64,000 nt of DNA from Prorocentrum cordatum (lineage: Eukaryota > Sar > Dinophyceae > Prorocentrales > Prorocentraceae), in the NCBI GenBank assembly GCA_963575745.1, contig CAUYUJ010020615.1:65001-129000 (forward strand), read 5' to 3'. The position numbers and the translations under genes were made by a program. Numbering within the stretch: the stretch's first letter is position 1; the number at the start of each line of letters is the position of its first letter. Below are positions 1-9,599 of this stretch, piece by piece. The notes below the pieces were generated by a model. It was not told the origin of the DNA. It made no database searches and saw nothing but the letters and a program-made list of their open reading frames with translations.

Positions 1-254
1 GTAGAGAAGAAGGAGGAGGATGAGGTAAGAGAGGAGGAGGAGAGGAGGAGGAGGAGGAGGAAGAGGAAGCGAAGAAGCGGTAGAGGAAGGAGGAAGAGGA
101 TGAGGTAGAAGAGGAGGAAGAGGAGGAGGAGGAGGAGGAAGAGGAGGAGGAGGAGGAGGACGACGAGGAAAGGGAGGAGAAATAGGAGGGGGAGGGGGAG
201 GGGGAGGAGGAGGAGGAGGAGGAAGAGGAGGAGGAGGAGGAGGAGGAGGAGGAG
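1..254. repeat. (GGA)n purine microsatellite
   Basis: Nearly pure purine tract of GGA/GAGGA units with a few interruptions. No gene is visible in it. The 100 bases after it (255-355) are ordinary AT-richer sequence with nothing recognisable. Confidence 0.95.
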
Positions 255-355
255 TTTTATGAAGTCACAGTATGCAGCAACGCTGCGATTCTGTTATTAC
301 TGCTGCCAAATATGTGAACTTAATAACGTCAGAATCAAGTTGCGATTGCATCATA

Positions 356-3300
356 TTATGTGTTGGTTTGTTTTGTGATCCTTAAACGCGCAATTAAGAT
401 CCTAACGGATCTGGCGTATTGGGCAAGGGCGTTGCGCAGCGCCCCCCCTCCCCGAGCTTGCTGCCCGGGAGGGATAACCCGCGCGTAGGGGTGGGGGGGG
501 CACTTGCAGGTCAGGAACTTCGCCCACTGCAGCAGGTCGGCCAGCGTACAGGGCTTCCCCCCGCCCCCACTTGCTTCCCCCATCTGGGCATAGGTGGCCT
601 CCGTGATTTCCTGGGCGTCCAATGGGAGGCGGGGGGCGTTGAGGCGCCCCTCGGAAGAGAGGCTCCAGGGCCCCACCGCCCACAGCGGGAACGTCAGCTC
701 AACCTCCACTCCTGGCATCCAAATCCCCGCCCAGTCCTTCTTCCCTCCTCTCCCCCGCGCCTCTCCCCGCCCTATCCCTCGGGCAGTAGTGTAAGGGCGG
801 GCGCCTTCCCCGGTGTCGGCGGGCTCGTAGAGGCGGATCAAGTACTTCCGTCCGGCCGTATCCTCCGCCTGGGTGGGGATGGTCAGGGGTGGCGTAGCCC
901 TCCCCCCATTCACAGTCGCGGGGGCCCCCCCACCCCCTTCGGGGGTGCCTTCAGACACGAGTGCGCCCGGGACGCCGTGCGTCAGCTGGTGGCAGTCAGA
1001 TCCCACCGGCACGCCAGGGGCGGCCGCGGGGTTAGGGGACACCTCCTCGGAGGCGGCCGGCTCCGCGGGCGGGGGGGAGGGAGGCTCCGCGGTTGCCCCC
1101 AGTGCGGGCTTCCCCTCCGCAGGGCCTGCAGTGGGGACCGCGGAGGGTTCGGCGGCTGGCCCGGCATCGCTTAGGCGCGCTGGGTCAGGGGGGGACTTGC
1201 TAGCGTCCGCCCTTCCCTCCCCCTCTCGAGCAGGCTGCGGAGAGGGGCTCGCGTGCCTGAGGCAGAGGCGCTTCCCACCGAACCCGGGTTCCCCAATGTG
1301 CCAGCAGCCTGGCTCCGAGCACTGGAGGCTCAGGCGGAGGTTGTGGTACTCCAGGCCGTGGTAGCGGCACAGGCAGGCCATCGGTGCCCCTCCCCCGTTG
1401 CGCGGCCATCCCCGGGTGTCGGACGTGGGCCCGTCCTCGATGAGCAAAGGGGTGGGCTTGGGTCCCCTCCGATCCTCGCAAGTGCCATGCTTCTGGAGGC
1501 AACAGTGCCCTCCTTTCGCGTCCATCCAGCCCACTGCTTCGGCCATGCAGGGTTCCCAGTCGTCTTCCTCCTGCTGAGGTCCCCGGGGGGTCGCGGTGAC
1601 CTGGCGCGGTCCCGGCCGGCGCAGGCGGGCCCCCCTCCGGCAACAGCAACAACCCCGAGCCAAGAAGGAATGGGCGATGCGCTCCAGAATGCCCTCCAGA
1701 GGGTGCGGAAGCCGGCCAGGAAGGGGCTTCCCAGGTCCCTGTCCTCGGCGAGGTCGAGGATGGCCTTGGCGTCGACCGCGGTATACTTCTGGAGGTGCAT
1801 GGCGAAGGCGTCCACGCTGGGACAGCCGCCCACGGGTCCCGCCCTGCAGAGGTGGACCACCTTGATGTCCGCACCCTCCAGGCGGCGTCGGAGGTCAGGG
1901 TCCGTGCAGTCATGCACCCGGGCGTACGGGAAGTCCTGGCCCGCTCGCTTCTCCTTCCGGATGGGGTCACCGTACTGCCCTCGATCCAGGCGTGCCCGCT
2001 GGCCCCCGACTTCGGCCACGAGGTGGTTGAGCAGCCTCGGGGGCTGGTCGCTCCTCCCCCGGATGATGTTCTTGAAGAAGTCGTCGTCCTCGGGTTGGGC
2101 ATCAGGCCCCCTCCAGTCGAGATCGAGGAGGAACCGGCGGTTGTCCTCCACCCGGGTGCAGAAATCGCGGAAGGTGGGGGAGCGCCTTAGACGGCGGTAG
2201 AACCAGAAAAAGGGGCGGGCCAGGTGGTCGAGGAGGAGGACCAGAAAGCAGATCCCCATGGCGCCCAGGTAGAAGGAGCCCAGCACGTACACGACTACCT
2301 TAAAGCTCACCCACCTCTCCCCCGCGAGGACGGTCAGGCCTGCATCCAGCCATCCGTAGGACCACACGATGAGGCGGAAGAAGAAGTTGGGGCTAGGGAC
2401 GCTCCGGACCTCCAGCACCACTTCCCGGCGGCGGCCGGCAAACCAGTGGTTCTCCCACCAGGGTGTCGCGTCCGCCTCCTCCTGCTCCTCCTCCGTGGGG
2501 GTGGGAGAGGCCCACCTCAGCCATTCCACGAACTCCTCCGCGGGGATTTGCTTGGACCAGGGTAGCCCGTCCCCCGGCTGCGGAGCGGGGGAGGTGCGCC
2601 CCCCGCGGAGGGCCGGATGCGGCGGGGGGGCGGTTCCCGAGCCTGGCCCCGCAGGCGCGGGGGGTTCGGCGGGGGCGGAGAAGCTCCACCAGAACGGGGT
2701 CGGCGTCCCACCTGGGGCGTTCTCCGGCGGGGTCGGCGAAGGCGTCCTCACTTCGGCGGGACCCACCGCCGGCGTGGCAGACGGGGGGGCTGGCGTGCGG
2801 GCCCGCCCAAGGGAGTCGCCCCAGCGTCCGGGCGGCACGTCCGCGCTTGTGGGGCTGGCCTGCGGCGATGCCGGGGCGAACGCGAACGACGCGAGTTCCC
2901 CCCGCCAGAGGGGGGTAGGCGTGCCACCCGGGGTGCTGCCTTGGGCCGAGCTCCCGCCCTGGCGGATCTCCCCAGGATGGGGGAGAGGATGGGAGTCAAA
3001 GTAGGGGCTGCGAGGTTGGATGAGGCGGGGAAGTCCCCTCCCTCCCCGAGAGATAGCTCGGGGCGGTTCCCGTCCTGAACGGCGGCCGGGTCTGGGGCTG
3101 TGGGGGCGTCCGGCCCAAGGGCCCCCTGTCGAGGGGGAGACTGCTCCTTGGGGTCGCCACCCGGATAATGCTCTAGTGGATCGGGTGGGGCGTCATCCAG
3201 CCCGCAGGTGATAGGGTCCCGTGATAGCCAAGCGGGGTGCCCGTATCCCCTCCGCGCCCCGTGGGGCGGGTGGGTCCCTGCGGCGAGACGGCCCACTCCA

Positions 3301-3356
3301 CAGAGGACCGCGGCGGCCGAGACAAGCGGGACCGCCAGGCAAGCGATGCCAAACAT
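356..3356 (-). pseudogene. Broken membrane/Cys-His-rich ORF, retroelement-like, unrecognised
   Basis: Three minus-strand frames follow each other as one protein: 3356 to about 2980, about 2980 to about 1650, and about 1650 to 356. The start at 3356 (MFGIACLAVPL...) gives a hydrophobic segment of about 25 residues like a signal anchor, followed by a Pro/Gly-rich linker. The middle frame has a long hydrophobic stretch (VVVYVLGSFYLGAMGICFLV, about 2310-2250) ending in Arg-rich RRLRR, then a soluble part with DCTDPDLRRRLEGADIKVVH. The last frame is Cys/His-rich (HCCLQKHGTC; ACLCRYHGLEYH; CSEPGCWHIG), which could bind zinc. Both frame changes have the same sense (one base missing), the second near a C run at about 1635. 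I do not recognise the family. A gag-like or envelope-like part of a retroelement is a guess; no protease, integrase or reverse transcriptase follows. Confidence 0.5.
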
Positions 3357-3399
3357 GAGTTAAGGGGGACACCCCCTCCGCAAAAAGGCACAAGCTAGC

Positions 3400-3861
3400 T
3401 GAAACAGCTGCGGGAGGAAAGGAAGAGGAGGAAGACAGGGGAGCAGCCGTTGCACTGCCGTGGGTGAATATCCCTGTTTAAGCAAGCCTAAACAAAACTC
3501 GGTCAACATTGAATGTCTTAGCCCACTTTCGCACATCTCGGCGGCAGTTGCCCTTTTCGGCGACCATGTGACCCCAGCGAAGCCCAACCATCCACGAGCG
3601 CTTGCCCTGGCCCATAGTCTGCCACCACATTCGAAGCCAGCCTCTGGGCCTCAGTCACTGGCAGATCTCCTCGACAGACGCCATCAAACAATTGCTCAGA
3701 CACTCGAGAACTGGCAGCATCAGATCCTTCGAGGGTGCCCACTCGGGATTTGCCAGGGGGCAGAGACGGCACCATCCCCAGGGGCCACGTAATTGTGAAC
3801 ATGCGTTTCCCCTCGTTTGCCGCTTTCGCCCCGCGCTCCCTCGCAAATTCCAAGTGGGCAC
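3400..3861 (-). pseudogene. Transposase-associated N-terminal domain relic
   Basis: The minus-strand frame reads VSEQLFDGVCRGDLPVTEAQ then RLASNVVADYG and DGWASLGSHGRRKG. One base change of frame near an AAAAGGG run at about 3561 then gives NCRRDVRKWAKTF. The pattern of DLP-x-AQ-x-LA, a short linker, an SLG-x-x-G block and an N-x-x-RD block is one I associate with the N-terminus of abundant dinoflagellate transposon-like proteins. That is recollection and was not checked by a search. No catalytic domain follows, so this is at best a fragment. Confidence 0.35.
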
Positions 3862-4278
3862 CCGCGCGCCCTAAGTTGGGCCGCTTGGCCGCCGGAGGGG
3901 CAGCTGCATGAGGCGCGCCGGCGGCATTGCGGGCTCGCGCCTCATTCACAAGCGCTGCGCGCCTAAGCATTGAGACAGCACGCCTGCGACAAGGAGAGCG
4001 ATTGGGAGCGAGCAAGCGGGCCCTTGCCGCACTGCAGGCCTCTCGGGAGACAGCGCGAGTGGGAAGCAAACGCGACTGAGCAGCGTTCGAAAATCCCCGG
4101 GGGAATGGGGAGAGCGCGGAGGAGAGGGCAACGGGCAGAAGGAATGGGCAGAAGCAAGAGGGGATTGACGGGCATGGCGGGTCTGATTAGACTTGTACCT
4201 CGAGGTGGAATATCATATACCCATGCTGTCGCAAAACCGTCGCGCAGCGAGCCTCCAACAAAAAATATGCTCACGGGT

Positions 4279-4523
4279 TCACTGGTCAGAAAGCTTGGCC
4301 TTGGGCTTGCCTTTCGCCTTTGCTTTAGGCGCGGGGGCCGGGCTAAATTTGGCAAAATCGGGCACGGCGGGCTCAATCGGCATTTTCAGTTTCTTCCCCG
4401 GGAGCATGTTCTGTGCGCCGTCCAAGGCGTCGGAGCATTGGGCCACGGCACGCTTGTAGTTTTCGATGGCCCCCTGAAGCATGTCAAGGTACTCCCCCCC
4501 CTTCTTCCCCTCCTCGGGTTCCC
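4279..4523 (-). CDS. Candidate terminal exon, Lys-rich C-terminus
   Basis: An acceptor-like TTGCCAG lies just upstream (4524-4530). The open frame GEPEEGKKGGEYLDMLQGAI then ENYKRAVAQCSDALDGAQNM runs to a TGA at 4279, ending in an Ala/Lys/Pro-rich tail (PAPAPKAKAKGKPKAKLSDQ). The helical middle and basic tail look protein-like and codon use is normal for the window. It may be the last exon of the minus-strand chain at 6.4-9.6 kb, with the composite repeat at 4.83-6.24 kb lying in the last intron. Function unknown. Confidence 0.45.
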
Positions 4524-4827
4524 CTGGCAACTTGGGGGAGATGGAAACACGGCCGCCGCGCACATTTGGGGTGGGGGGGAGAGGGAGGCGCGGCGCAACC
4601 CGTCGGCCGCATCGACTGGAGGTGAAAAGGAGGGGCGCAGGGGAACGAGGGGAAAAAGGATATCGATGGGAAAGGAAAGGCAATGAAGGGTGGAATGGGA
4701 GGAGATAGCTGACGGGATGTAGGCCGCGCGTTCCCTCCCCGCCACCCCGTCAAACGTCTTCGCAGCGGGCTGCAAGAGCGGCAAGAGCTGGACCGCCCCA
4801 CTCCCACATGGAAGGAGGTGGCCGACG

Positions 4828-5545
4828 CAAACCAAAAAAATAGCATGGCGAAGGGCCCGAACATATGTAGTTGTGGGCACCGTCGTTGCATGCACCACAT
4901 TCGGTGGAGCTCCCTCTGGGCCCACGAAACGTGTTAGGGGTGTGCCAACGTGGATGTAATGGGCGCGTGCGAGCACTGGTATGTGGGCCTTCGGTGGAGC
5001 TACCCATGGAGCCGCAGGGGCGTGCCTCGATGGGGCGGGGCCACCATGGGAACCCTGCCACTGGGGCCTTCGGTGGAGCTCCGCTGGGGCCGCGAAACGC
5101 GTGAGGGGTGTGCCGAAGTGGGGCGGGGTCGCCATGCGAACCCTGCCACTTGGGCCCTTGGTGGGGCTCCCTATGGGGCCACGAAGCGTTTGAGGGGCGT
5201 GCCGAAATAGGGCGGGCCGCCATGCGAGCCCTGCTGCCTGGGCTTTCGGTGGAGCTCCCTACGGGGCCACGAACTGCAGTGCGAGGGGTGTGCAGGGCGT
5301 CGGGCTCATGCGGGCCCTGCCGCTGGGGCCTTCGGTGGAGCTCCCTATGGGGCCACGGAACGCGTGGGGGGTGTGCCGAAACAGGGCGGGGCCGCCATGC
5401 GAACCTTGCCACTGAGGCCTTCGGTGGAGCTCTCATGGAGCCGCGAAGCGTGTGAGGGGTGTGCCGAAATAGGGCGGGGCGCCATGCGAACCTTGCCGCA
5501 TGGTCTTCGGTGGAGCTCTCAAGGGGGCCACGAACAAGGTAAGGG
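4828..5545 (+). repeat. Leader plus ~90-bp tandem array (array 1)
   Basis: A short leader (AAAAAAATAGCATGGCGAA, then a stretch ending before 4905) precedes about seven degenerate units of roughly 85-95 bp. Each unit carries CCTTCGGTGGAGCTCC, a GGGGCCACGAA block, GTGTGAGGGGTGTGCCGAA and GCCGCCATGCGAACCCTGCC. The same leader and unit occur at 12.2, 13.9, 15.1 and 58.5 kb, all in the plus orientation. Confidence 0.85.
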
Positions 5546-5578
5546 GTGGGCCGACATCGTGGCGAACATGTTGATAAT

Positions 5579-5766
5579 GACGGCAATGATGATGAGGTCG
5601 AGGGTGGTCATGATGCTTATGGCCATGTTGTTGAAGATGATGGCGATGCTGGTGACGATGCTGCTGATGATGATTGTGATGATGATGGCTATGATGATGA
5701 TGACGATGGCGGCGATGATGATGATGTTGATGACAGAGCCTGATTAGGATGATGAGGATGATGATG
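5579..5766. repeat. (GAT)n microsatellite
   Basis: Imperfect GATGAT/GATGGC triplet run. ORFs through it on either strand are His-, Asp- or Met-rich low-complexity artefacts. Confidence 0.9.
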
Positions 5767-5949
5767 ATGACGAGTTTGTTTGTTTTTTCCGGGGGTTGAA
5801 CGCCTCCCGCCTTATTCACCCAAGCTTAAGAACAATCGCTGCACCCGCAGAAACCATGGACTGATCTCCTGCGCGCAGCCCCCGGGCAGGAGATCTGTCC
5901 AGCTTGTCAGGGCTTGTCGGCGTAGCGGTTTGCGGGCTGCGCGCAGTAG

Positions 5950-6175
5950 GCTTGATGATAATGATGTTGATAACGATGATGGTGAGGATGTTGGTAATGA
6001 TGGTGGTGATTATGACGATGGAGATGTTGATTACGATGATGATGGTGAATATGGTGATGACGATGATGATGAGCACGATGACGATGGTGGTGGTGGTGAC
6101 GAGGATGATGATGATGAGGACGATGGGTCTGATGACGATGATGACGATGCTGCTGCTGCTGATGATGACGCGGGA
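5950..6175. repeat. (GAT)n microsatellite
   Basis: Second imperfect GATGAT run of composite repeat copy 1, ending just before the CTGTCTCTTCAAAACGA block. Confidence 0.9.
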
Positions 6176-6399
6176 GACCTGTCTCTTCAAAACGAGGACC
6201 CAACATCGCAGGACCATGGGGGAACAGGTTGCCCCCGTGTTACGTATATTGTTTGTTTTTGCTGCACGTGCGTATCACGTTTGTTCGTCGTTGCCCATCC
6301 CTTGCCATCTTGCTTGCCTGCCTGTCCGCGCAACCTTGTCTGCTTACGTGATTGCTAAGTCGATTGCTTGCTTGCTTGCTTGCTTGCTTCCGTTTCGTC

Positions 6400-6696
6400 A
6401 TTGTTTGTCTCTGCAGTCCTTCTCCTTGACCTTGCCGCGGCAATCCCTGTAGAGGGTCGCCCAGTCGAACGCCTTAGCCCCCCACGCATCACAGCGCCCC
6501 TTCGGATTGAAGACCTTGACCTTGTTACCCAGCGCGGCCGCCCCCTTCCCCTCGGGCGCCGCGCGCGCGATGTTCGGCCCACCCTCGATATATAATAGTT
6601 GTTCGATGTTCTTGGCCATCCCCAGCGCAGTGTCTACGCTGATGAGAGACTCCCAGTGCATCGTTTTTTTGATGAAACCTTGGTAGCAGTACTCGC
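6400..6696 (-). CDS. Candidate internal exon, unrecognised
   Basis: Open minus-strand frame after an acceptor-like CAAG. It reads GEYCYQGFIKKTMHWESLIS, VDTALGMAKNIEQLLYIEGG and VKVFNPKGRCDAWGAKAFDW. Composition and periodicity look like a folded protein and unlike the surrounding repeats. A (GCTT)n-like run lies just downstream at 6363-6390. I do not recognise the family. It lies between candidate exons at 7.4 and 4.5 kb on the same strand. Confidence 0.5.
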
Positions 6697-7197
6697 CTTG
6701 CTTGAGTCATGGGCCTTGTATTGAATCATGCTCTCGTCGCCTGGAAAATCAGGGTGGGCCCGGGCCCCGTTCGCTTTGTCCTGAGCGCTGGGAGAAGGAA
6801 TTTAACGAGAAGGCTTGGAGGGAGGAAGGAGAGAGGACAGAGGATACATGAAGGAGTGTGGAGGAGGGGTGGATTAGCTGCATCCTTCAGTCCTTCATGC
6901 ACGCAGCGATCATTTGATCGACGCGTGATTGTTTGTTATGGTAGTTTTCAAGAAGATCCTCTGCAACGAAGCAAGAGTCGATATATTCCTGCTTCTTGGT
7001 CTCGGTCCTTCGGAGCACGCCCGCGCCCCCCCGTTGAAAACCTGATCACCCACGTGACTACGGGAAGATGTTGGAGGAGTGCTGTTTCATTCTCCTTTCC
7101 GTGGCACTAAAGGGCTTTCGGGCCGCGGAATAGAAATGGCCCATGTCTGGAAGGGGCCAGGCACGGAAAGTTGAGATGCGTGCGCCGCGGGAGCCCG

Positions 7198-7198
<1 letters not shown>

Positions 7199-7242
<44 letters not shown>

Positions 7243-7262
7243 AGAGAGAGAGAGAGAGAGAG
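7199..7262. repeat. (CT)n-(GA)n palindromic microsatellite
   Basis: About 42 bases of CT units run directly into about 20 bases of GA units with only TT/TG between them. The block can therefore fold into a perfect hairpin of roughly 20 bp. Confidence 0.95.
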
Positions 7263-7389
7263 GTAGGCAGGGCCCCCAGACTCTGGCACACCTGGCCCCC
7301 CCAGCCCCAATGTAAACCCCACGTGCTAGGAGCAGGACTGTTGCCCATGAGTCCTGACCACCTCCTCGATCACAGCCATGTTTCCGACT

Positions 7390-7791
7390 TCTCCGCCGCG
7401 CCCCAAAAAACAATGCAAAGACTTCGCTTTTGCTTTTCTTGCCCGCACCAGCCATGGCCCATTTTTCTTTGGTCACAGGAGGGCAACTCTTTGACTGGAG
7501 CTTCCTGGTCATACTATTCCATGCAGCTGCTCTGCGAGCCTCTCCAAGGGAAGCTTGGGCCTCGAACAATGTTTCGCGGAGATCCGTGCCGCTAACGCTG
7601 CCGTCTGCTTGGCGGGGCACGGGCGCTGACTTGGGAGTGGACAGCGAACTCTCGGGGCCTTGGGATTCCGATGGCGCGGCAGTCGTGTCATGAATAGGCT
7701 CGTTCCCTGGCAATCCCGGGGGCGACGGAGTCTTGCCTCGCAGCCGCCTGCGCTTCGTCGGAGCCCCGAACTCATCATCACGCGGCTCCGC
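7390..7791 (-). CDS. Candidate internal exon, charged, NLS-like
   Basis: The acceptor CTGCGCAG is followed in phase by AEPRDDEFGAPTKRRRLRGK, then TPSPPGLPGNEPIHDTTAAP and DLRETLFEAQASLGEARRAA, and a lysine-rich end (AMAGAGKKSKSEVFALFFG). The KRRRLRGK cluster resembles a nuclear localisation signal. The 3' border is unclear; possible GT sites lie near 7360-7390. It belongs with the exons at 7969-8094 and 8284-8405. Function unknown. Confidence 0.5.
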
Positions 7792-7968
7792 CTGCGCAGG
7801 TTCTGGCCACCCCCGAGGGGCAGGGGGCGAGGGGGGACATGAGCAGAGAGAAGGACAAGGGGAGAGGACGAAGGCAAGTTGAAGATGGGCGAGGAGGAGG
7901 AGGGCGAAGAGGAGGTGGAGAAGGAGGACGAGCAAGAAGGAGGTGGTCGCCTGAAGGCGCAAGCTTAC

Positions 7969-8094
7969 AGGAGGCTCCGGCGGGGCTGATTTAATGGCCG
8001 CGGGGGGCGGCATCACGGGCTGCGCGAGGCCTGAGGCTGGCCCTGCAGTATCACCAGGCTCTTCCTGAGGGGGGTAATCATTGTCATGATCCAT
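7969..8094 (-). CDS. Candidate exon with strong GTAAGC donor
   Basis: The frame reads MDHDNDYPPQEEPGDTAGPA, SGLAQPVMPPPAAIKSAPPE, ending directly at GTAAGCTTG, a good 5' splice site. After the donor the sequence turns into pyrimidine-rich intron-like DNA and an acceptor at 7792. The ATG at 8094 could be internal. The acidic, Pro-rich character matches the next exon. Confidence 0.5.
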
Positions 8095-8283
8095 GCCCAC
8101 ATCCCCTTTGAGGCCTTTTCCAGGGGGCCCGCGAAGGGGCCCTCAGGGCCCTTCGGGCCTTCTTCGGGGGGGGCAGGGGTAGGACGTCTAGAGAAGATGC
8201 CCCCCTGACTCCTTCACCTGGGAGTGCAAGCCCGAACCTGCGGCCGTGGACTCTCGATCAGGATCGGCACCCTCGACCTTCAC

Positions 8284-8405
8284 TTGGAAGACATCAGAGT
8301 GCTTCAACGTGATAGCCTTGCCGTTGAAATCAACGACGATACGGCCATTGGGGTCCTTAAGGAAGTAGTATTGTGACCGCGCGGCCACGGCACGCAGCCT
8401 CCACT
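8284..8405 (-). CDS. Candidate internal exon
   Basis: The acceptor TTGCCAG precedes the frame WRLRAVAARSQYYFLKDPNG, RIVVDFNGKAITLKHSDVFQ and the exon ends at GTGAAGG. The alternating pattern (SQYYFLKDPNGRIVVDF) looks like beta strands of a folded domain. Family not recognised. Confidence 0.5.
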
Positions 8406-8504
8406 CTGGCAATCAACAGGAGCTCGGGCACCAAACTGGCTGCGAACACGCTGAAATGGGCTCATGCCCCATGGGCCTGCATGCTGGGGGTTACAAGAAC
8501 TCTG

Positions 8505-8785
8505 AAACCGTAAGAAAAACTCTGGCCTGCGGCACCGTAAGAAACCGTAAGACACCGTAAACTGGGGCAGGTCTGAATCACAAATCCATTACGAAATCGT
8601 AAGAAACCGTGAGTTAGCCGAAACCGTGAAAACGCAAGACCAACTCCATCCCAGGACTGACGTTCGCTGCCTCAAACCATCCCAAGATTGACGCTCGCGG
8701 GCTCAATGTTTCAGGCGGGCTATCTTACGGTTTCTTACGGCTTTAGTGTGTTATCTGACGGTTTCTGCCGGTGTCTTACGGTCGG
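8505..8785. repeat. Inverted arrays of CCGTAAGAAA motif
   Basis: On the left (8505-8625) CCGTAAGAAA/CCGTAAGACA motifs occur about six times. On the right (8722-8785) the reverse complement CTTACGGTTTCTTACGG recurs. The roughly 100-base centre contains two near-copies of CATCCCAGGACTGACG/CATCCCAAGATTGACG. The arrangement resembles a terminal-inverted-repeat or foldback element lying between candidate exons. Confidence 0.7.
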
Positions 8786-8991
8786 CCGCCTCCCTCGGGG
8801 CCCTGGAAATTTTGATGTCGGCAACTGCATTTTTCCAAAATTGTGGTTGCCACGAGTCCCGAGCGAGAAAAAATGGTTCCCAGGGCTCCGATGGCGGAAT
8901 GGGGCAGGATGGGGGTCCTGAAACCAGGATCTGCGAGGGACAAGTGTTTTGCTGTGGCAGTCGATGCCAGCCAGTGAGTGCAGTTGGCAGC

Positions 8992-9238
8992 CTAGGTGGC
9001 CATGGCGCGCTTCTCGCCGCGCAGAGCGTCAGACAGCTCTGCAATCACGCTATCTAAATCGGCATCGTCCCAGGGATCATGCGACGCAGGCACGTCTTCG
9101 AGATCAGAGAGCTCGACCCCTCGCCGTAAGTCACTTCGGCCAGTTCGTCGGCGTATGTCTCTGCGACGGCTGTGCCAAAAGCTGCGGGGTATGCTTGGGT
9201 CCCTTTCAGCCCGCCGCTCCCCTCTACATAAGGCTCCC
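8992..9238 (-). CDS. Candidate terminal exon, acidic, one frame change
   Basis: The acceptor ATCACAG precedes GEPYVEGSGGLKGTQAYPAA, FGTAVAETYADELAEVTYGE. A one-base offset at a GGGG run (about 9118-9121) then gives VELSDLEDVPASHDPWDDAD, LDSVIAELSDALRGEKRAMA T and a stop at 8992. Both halves are protein-like and acidic, so the G run is probably one base short in this assembly or allele. An alternative start at the ATGATGGCT upstream (about 9294) would make it a first exon. Confidence 0.45.
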
Positions 9239-9305
9239 CTGTGATTTCCGACGTTTTGTTCTCGTATGTTCGCACGTTGTTTGGATCGTCAGCCATCATT
9301 GGCTC

Positions 9306-9591
9306 ACGTGAGCACAGCGTCACAACCCTGGCACAATTGCTGAACAGTCAAGTAGGTTCCAGGGCCGACCCAGCAAAATTCCGCATTGAAATATTGATCG
9401 AAATGAACTTGGAGCCAAACTGGGTCATCATAGCTTTCCACCGTGGGTGCTCTCGGAGTAAGGGCGACTAAGGCTGCTCTACTAGAAATCGTGCATTGTG
9501 CGATGCAAGAGCCACCAGTATGATGAGGGCTACTCGGCTCACCTGTCAGTGGTGCCATTCTACTGGCGAAGCTTTTGACGACAAAACGCAA
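9306..9591 (-). CDS. Candidate exon ending at GTGAGCC
   Basis: The minus-strand frame includes VESYDDPVWLQVHFDQYFNA, EFCWVGPGTYLTVQQLCQGC, DAVL, then CAC followed by GTGAGCC, a plausible donor. The first third is less convincing (Ser/Thr-rich). It would splice to the acceptor at 9239. Unrecognised. Confidence 0.4.
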
Positions 9592-9599
9592 TTCAAAAA

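Larger units (their letters stand above)
4828..6235 (+). repeat. Composite dispersed repeat, copy 1
   Basis: Ordered modules: leader and 90-bp array (4828-5545); a link with AACAAGGTAAGGGGTG and GTGGCGAACATGTTGAT (5530-5578); a GATGAT microsatellite (5579-5766); a single-copy block (5775-5945) holding GAACGCCTCCCGCC and CTGATCTCCTGCGCGCAGCC; a second GATGAT run (5950-6175); and the end block CTGTCTCTTCAAAACGAGGA (6180-6199) with CCCAACATCG. The same modules recur in the same order and strand at 58.5-59.93 kb. Confidence 0.75.

Noticed and set aside
4906-5545. Regularly repeated units that could look like a CRISPR array
   Set aside because: Units are long, contiguous and degenerate with no unique spacers; no cas-like gene nearby and the DNA is eukaryotic.
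5364-6452. Several ORFs on both strands rich in Met, His, Asp or Ile
   Set aside because: They are translations of the GATGAT microsatellite in different frames; open frames there follow from the repeat.
7948-7959. CGCCTGAAGGCG, matching the core of the hairpin family
   Set aside because: Flanking bases do not pair, so there is no outer stem; probably chance next to a splice donor.
9291-9308. AGCCATCATTGGCTCACG, resembling the dinoflagellate spliced leader end
   Set aside because: Differs in length and several bases from the conserved leader, and lies inside a minus-strand candidate exon junction; the short palindrome alone is not enough.
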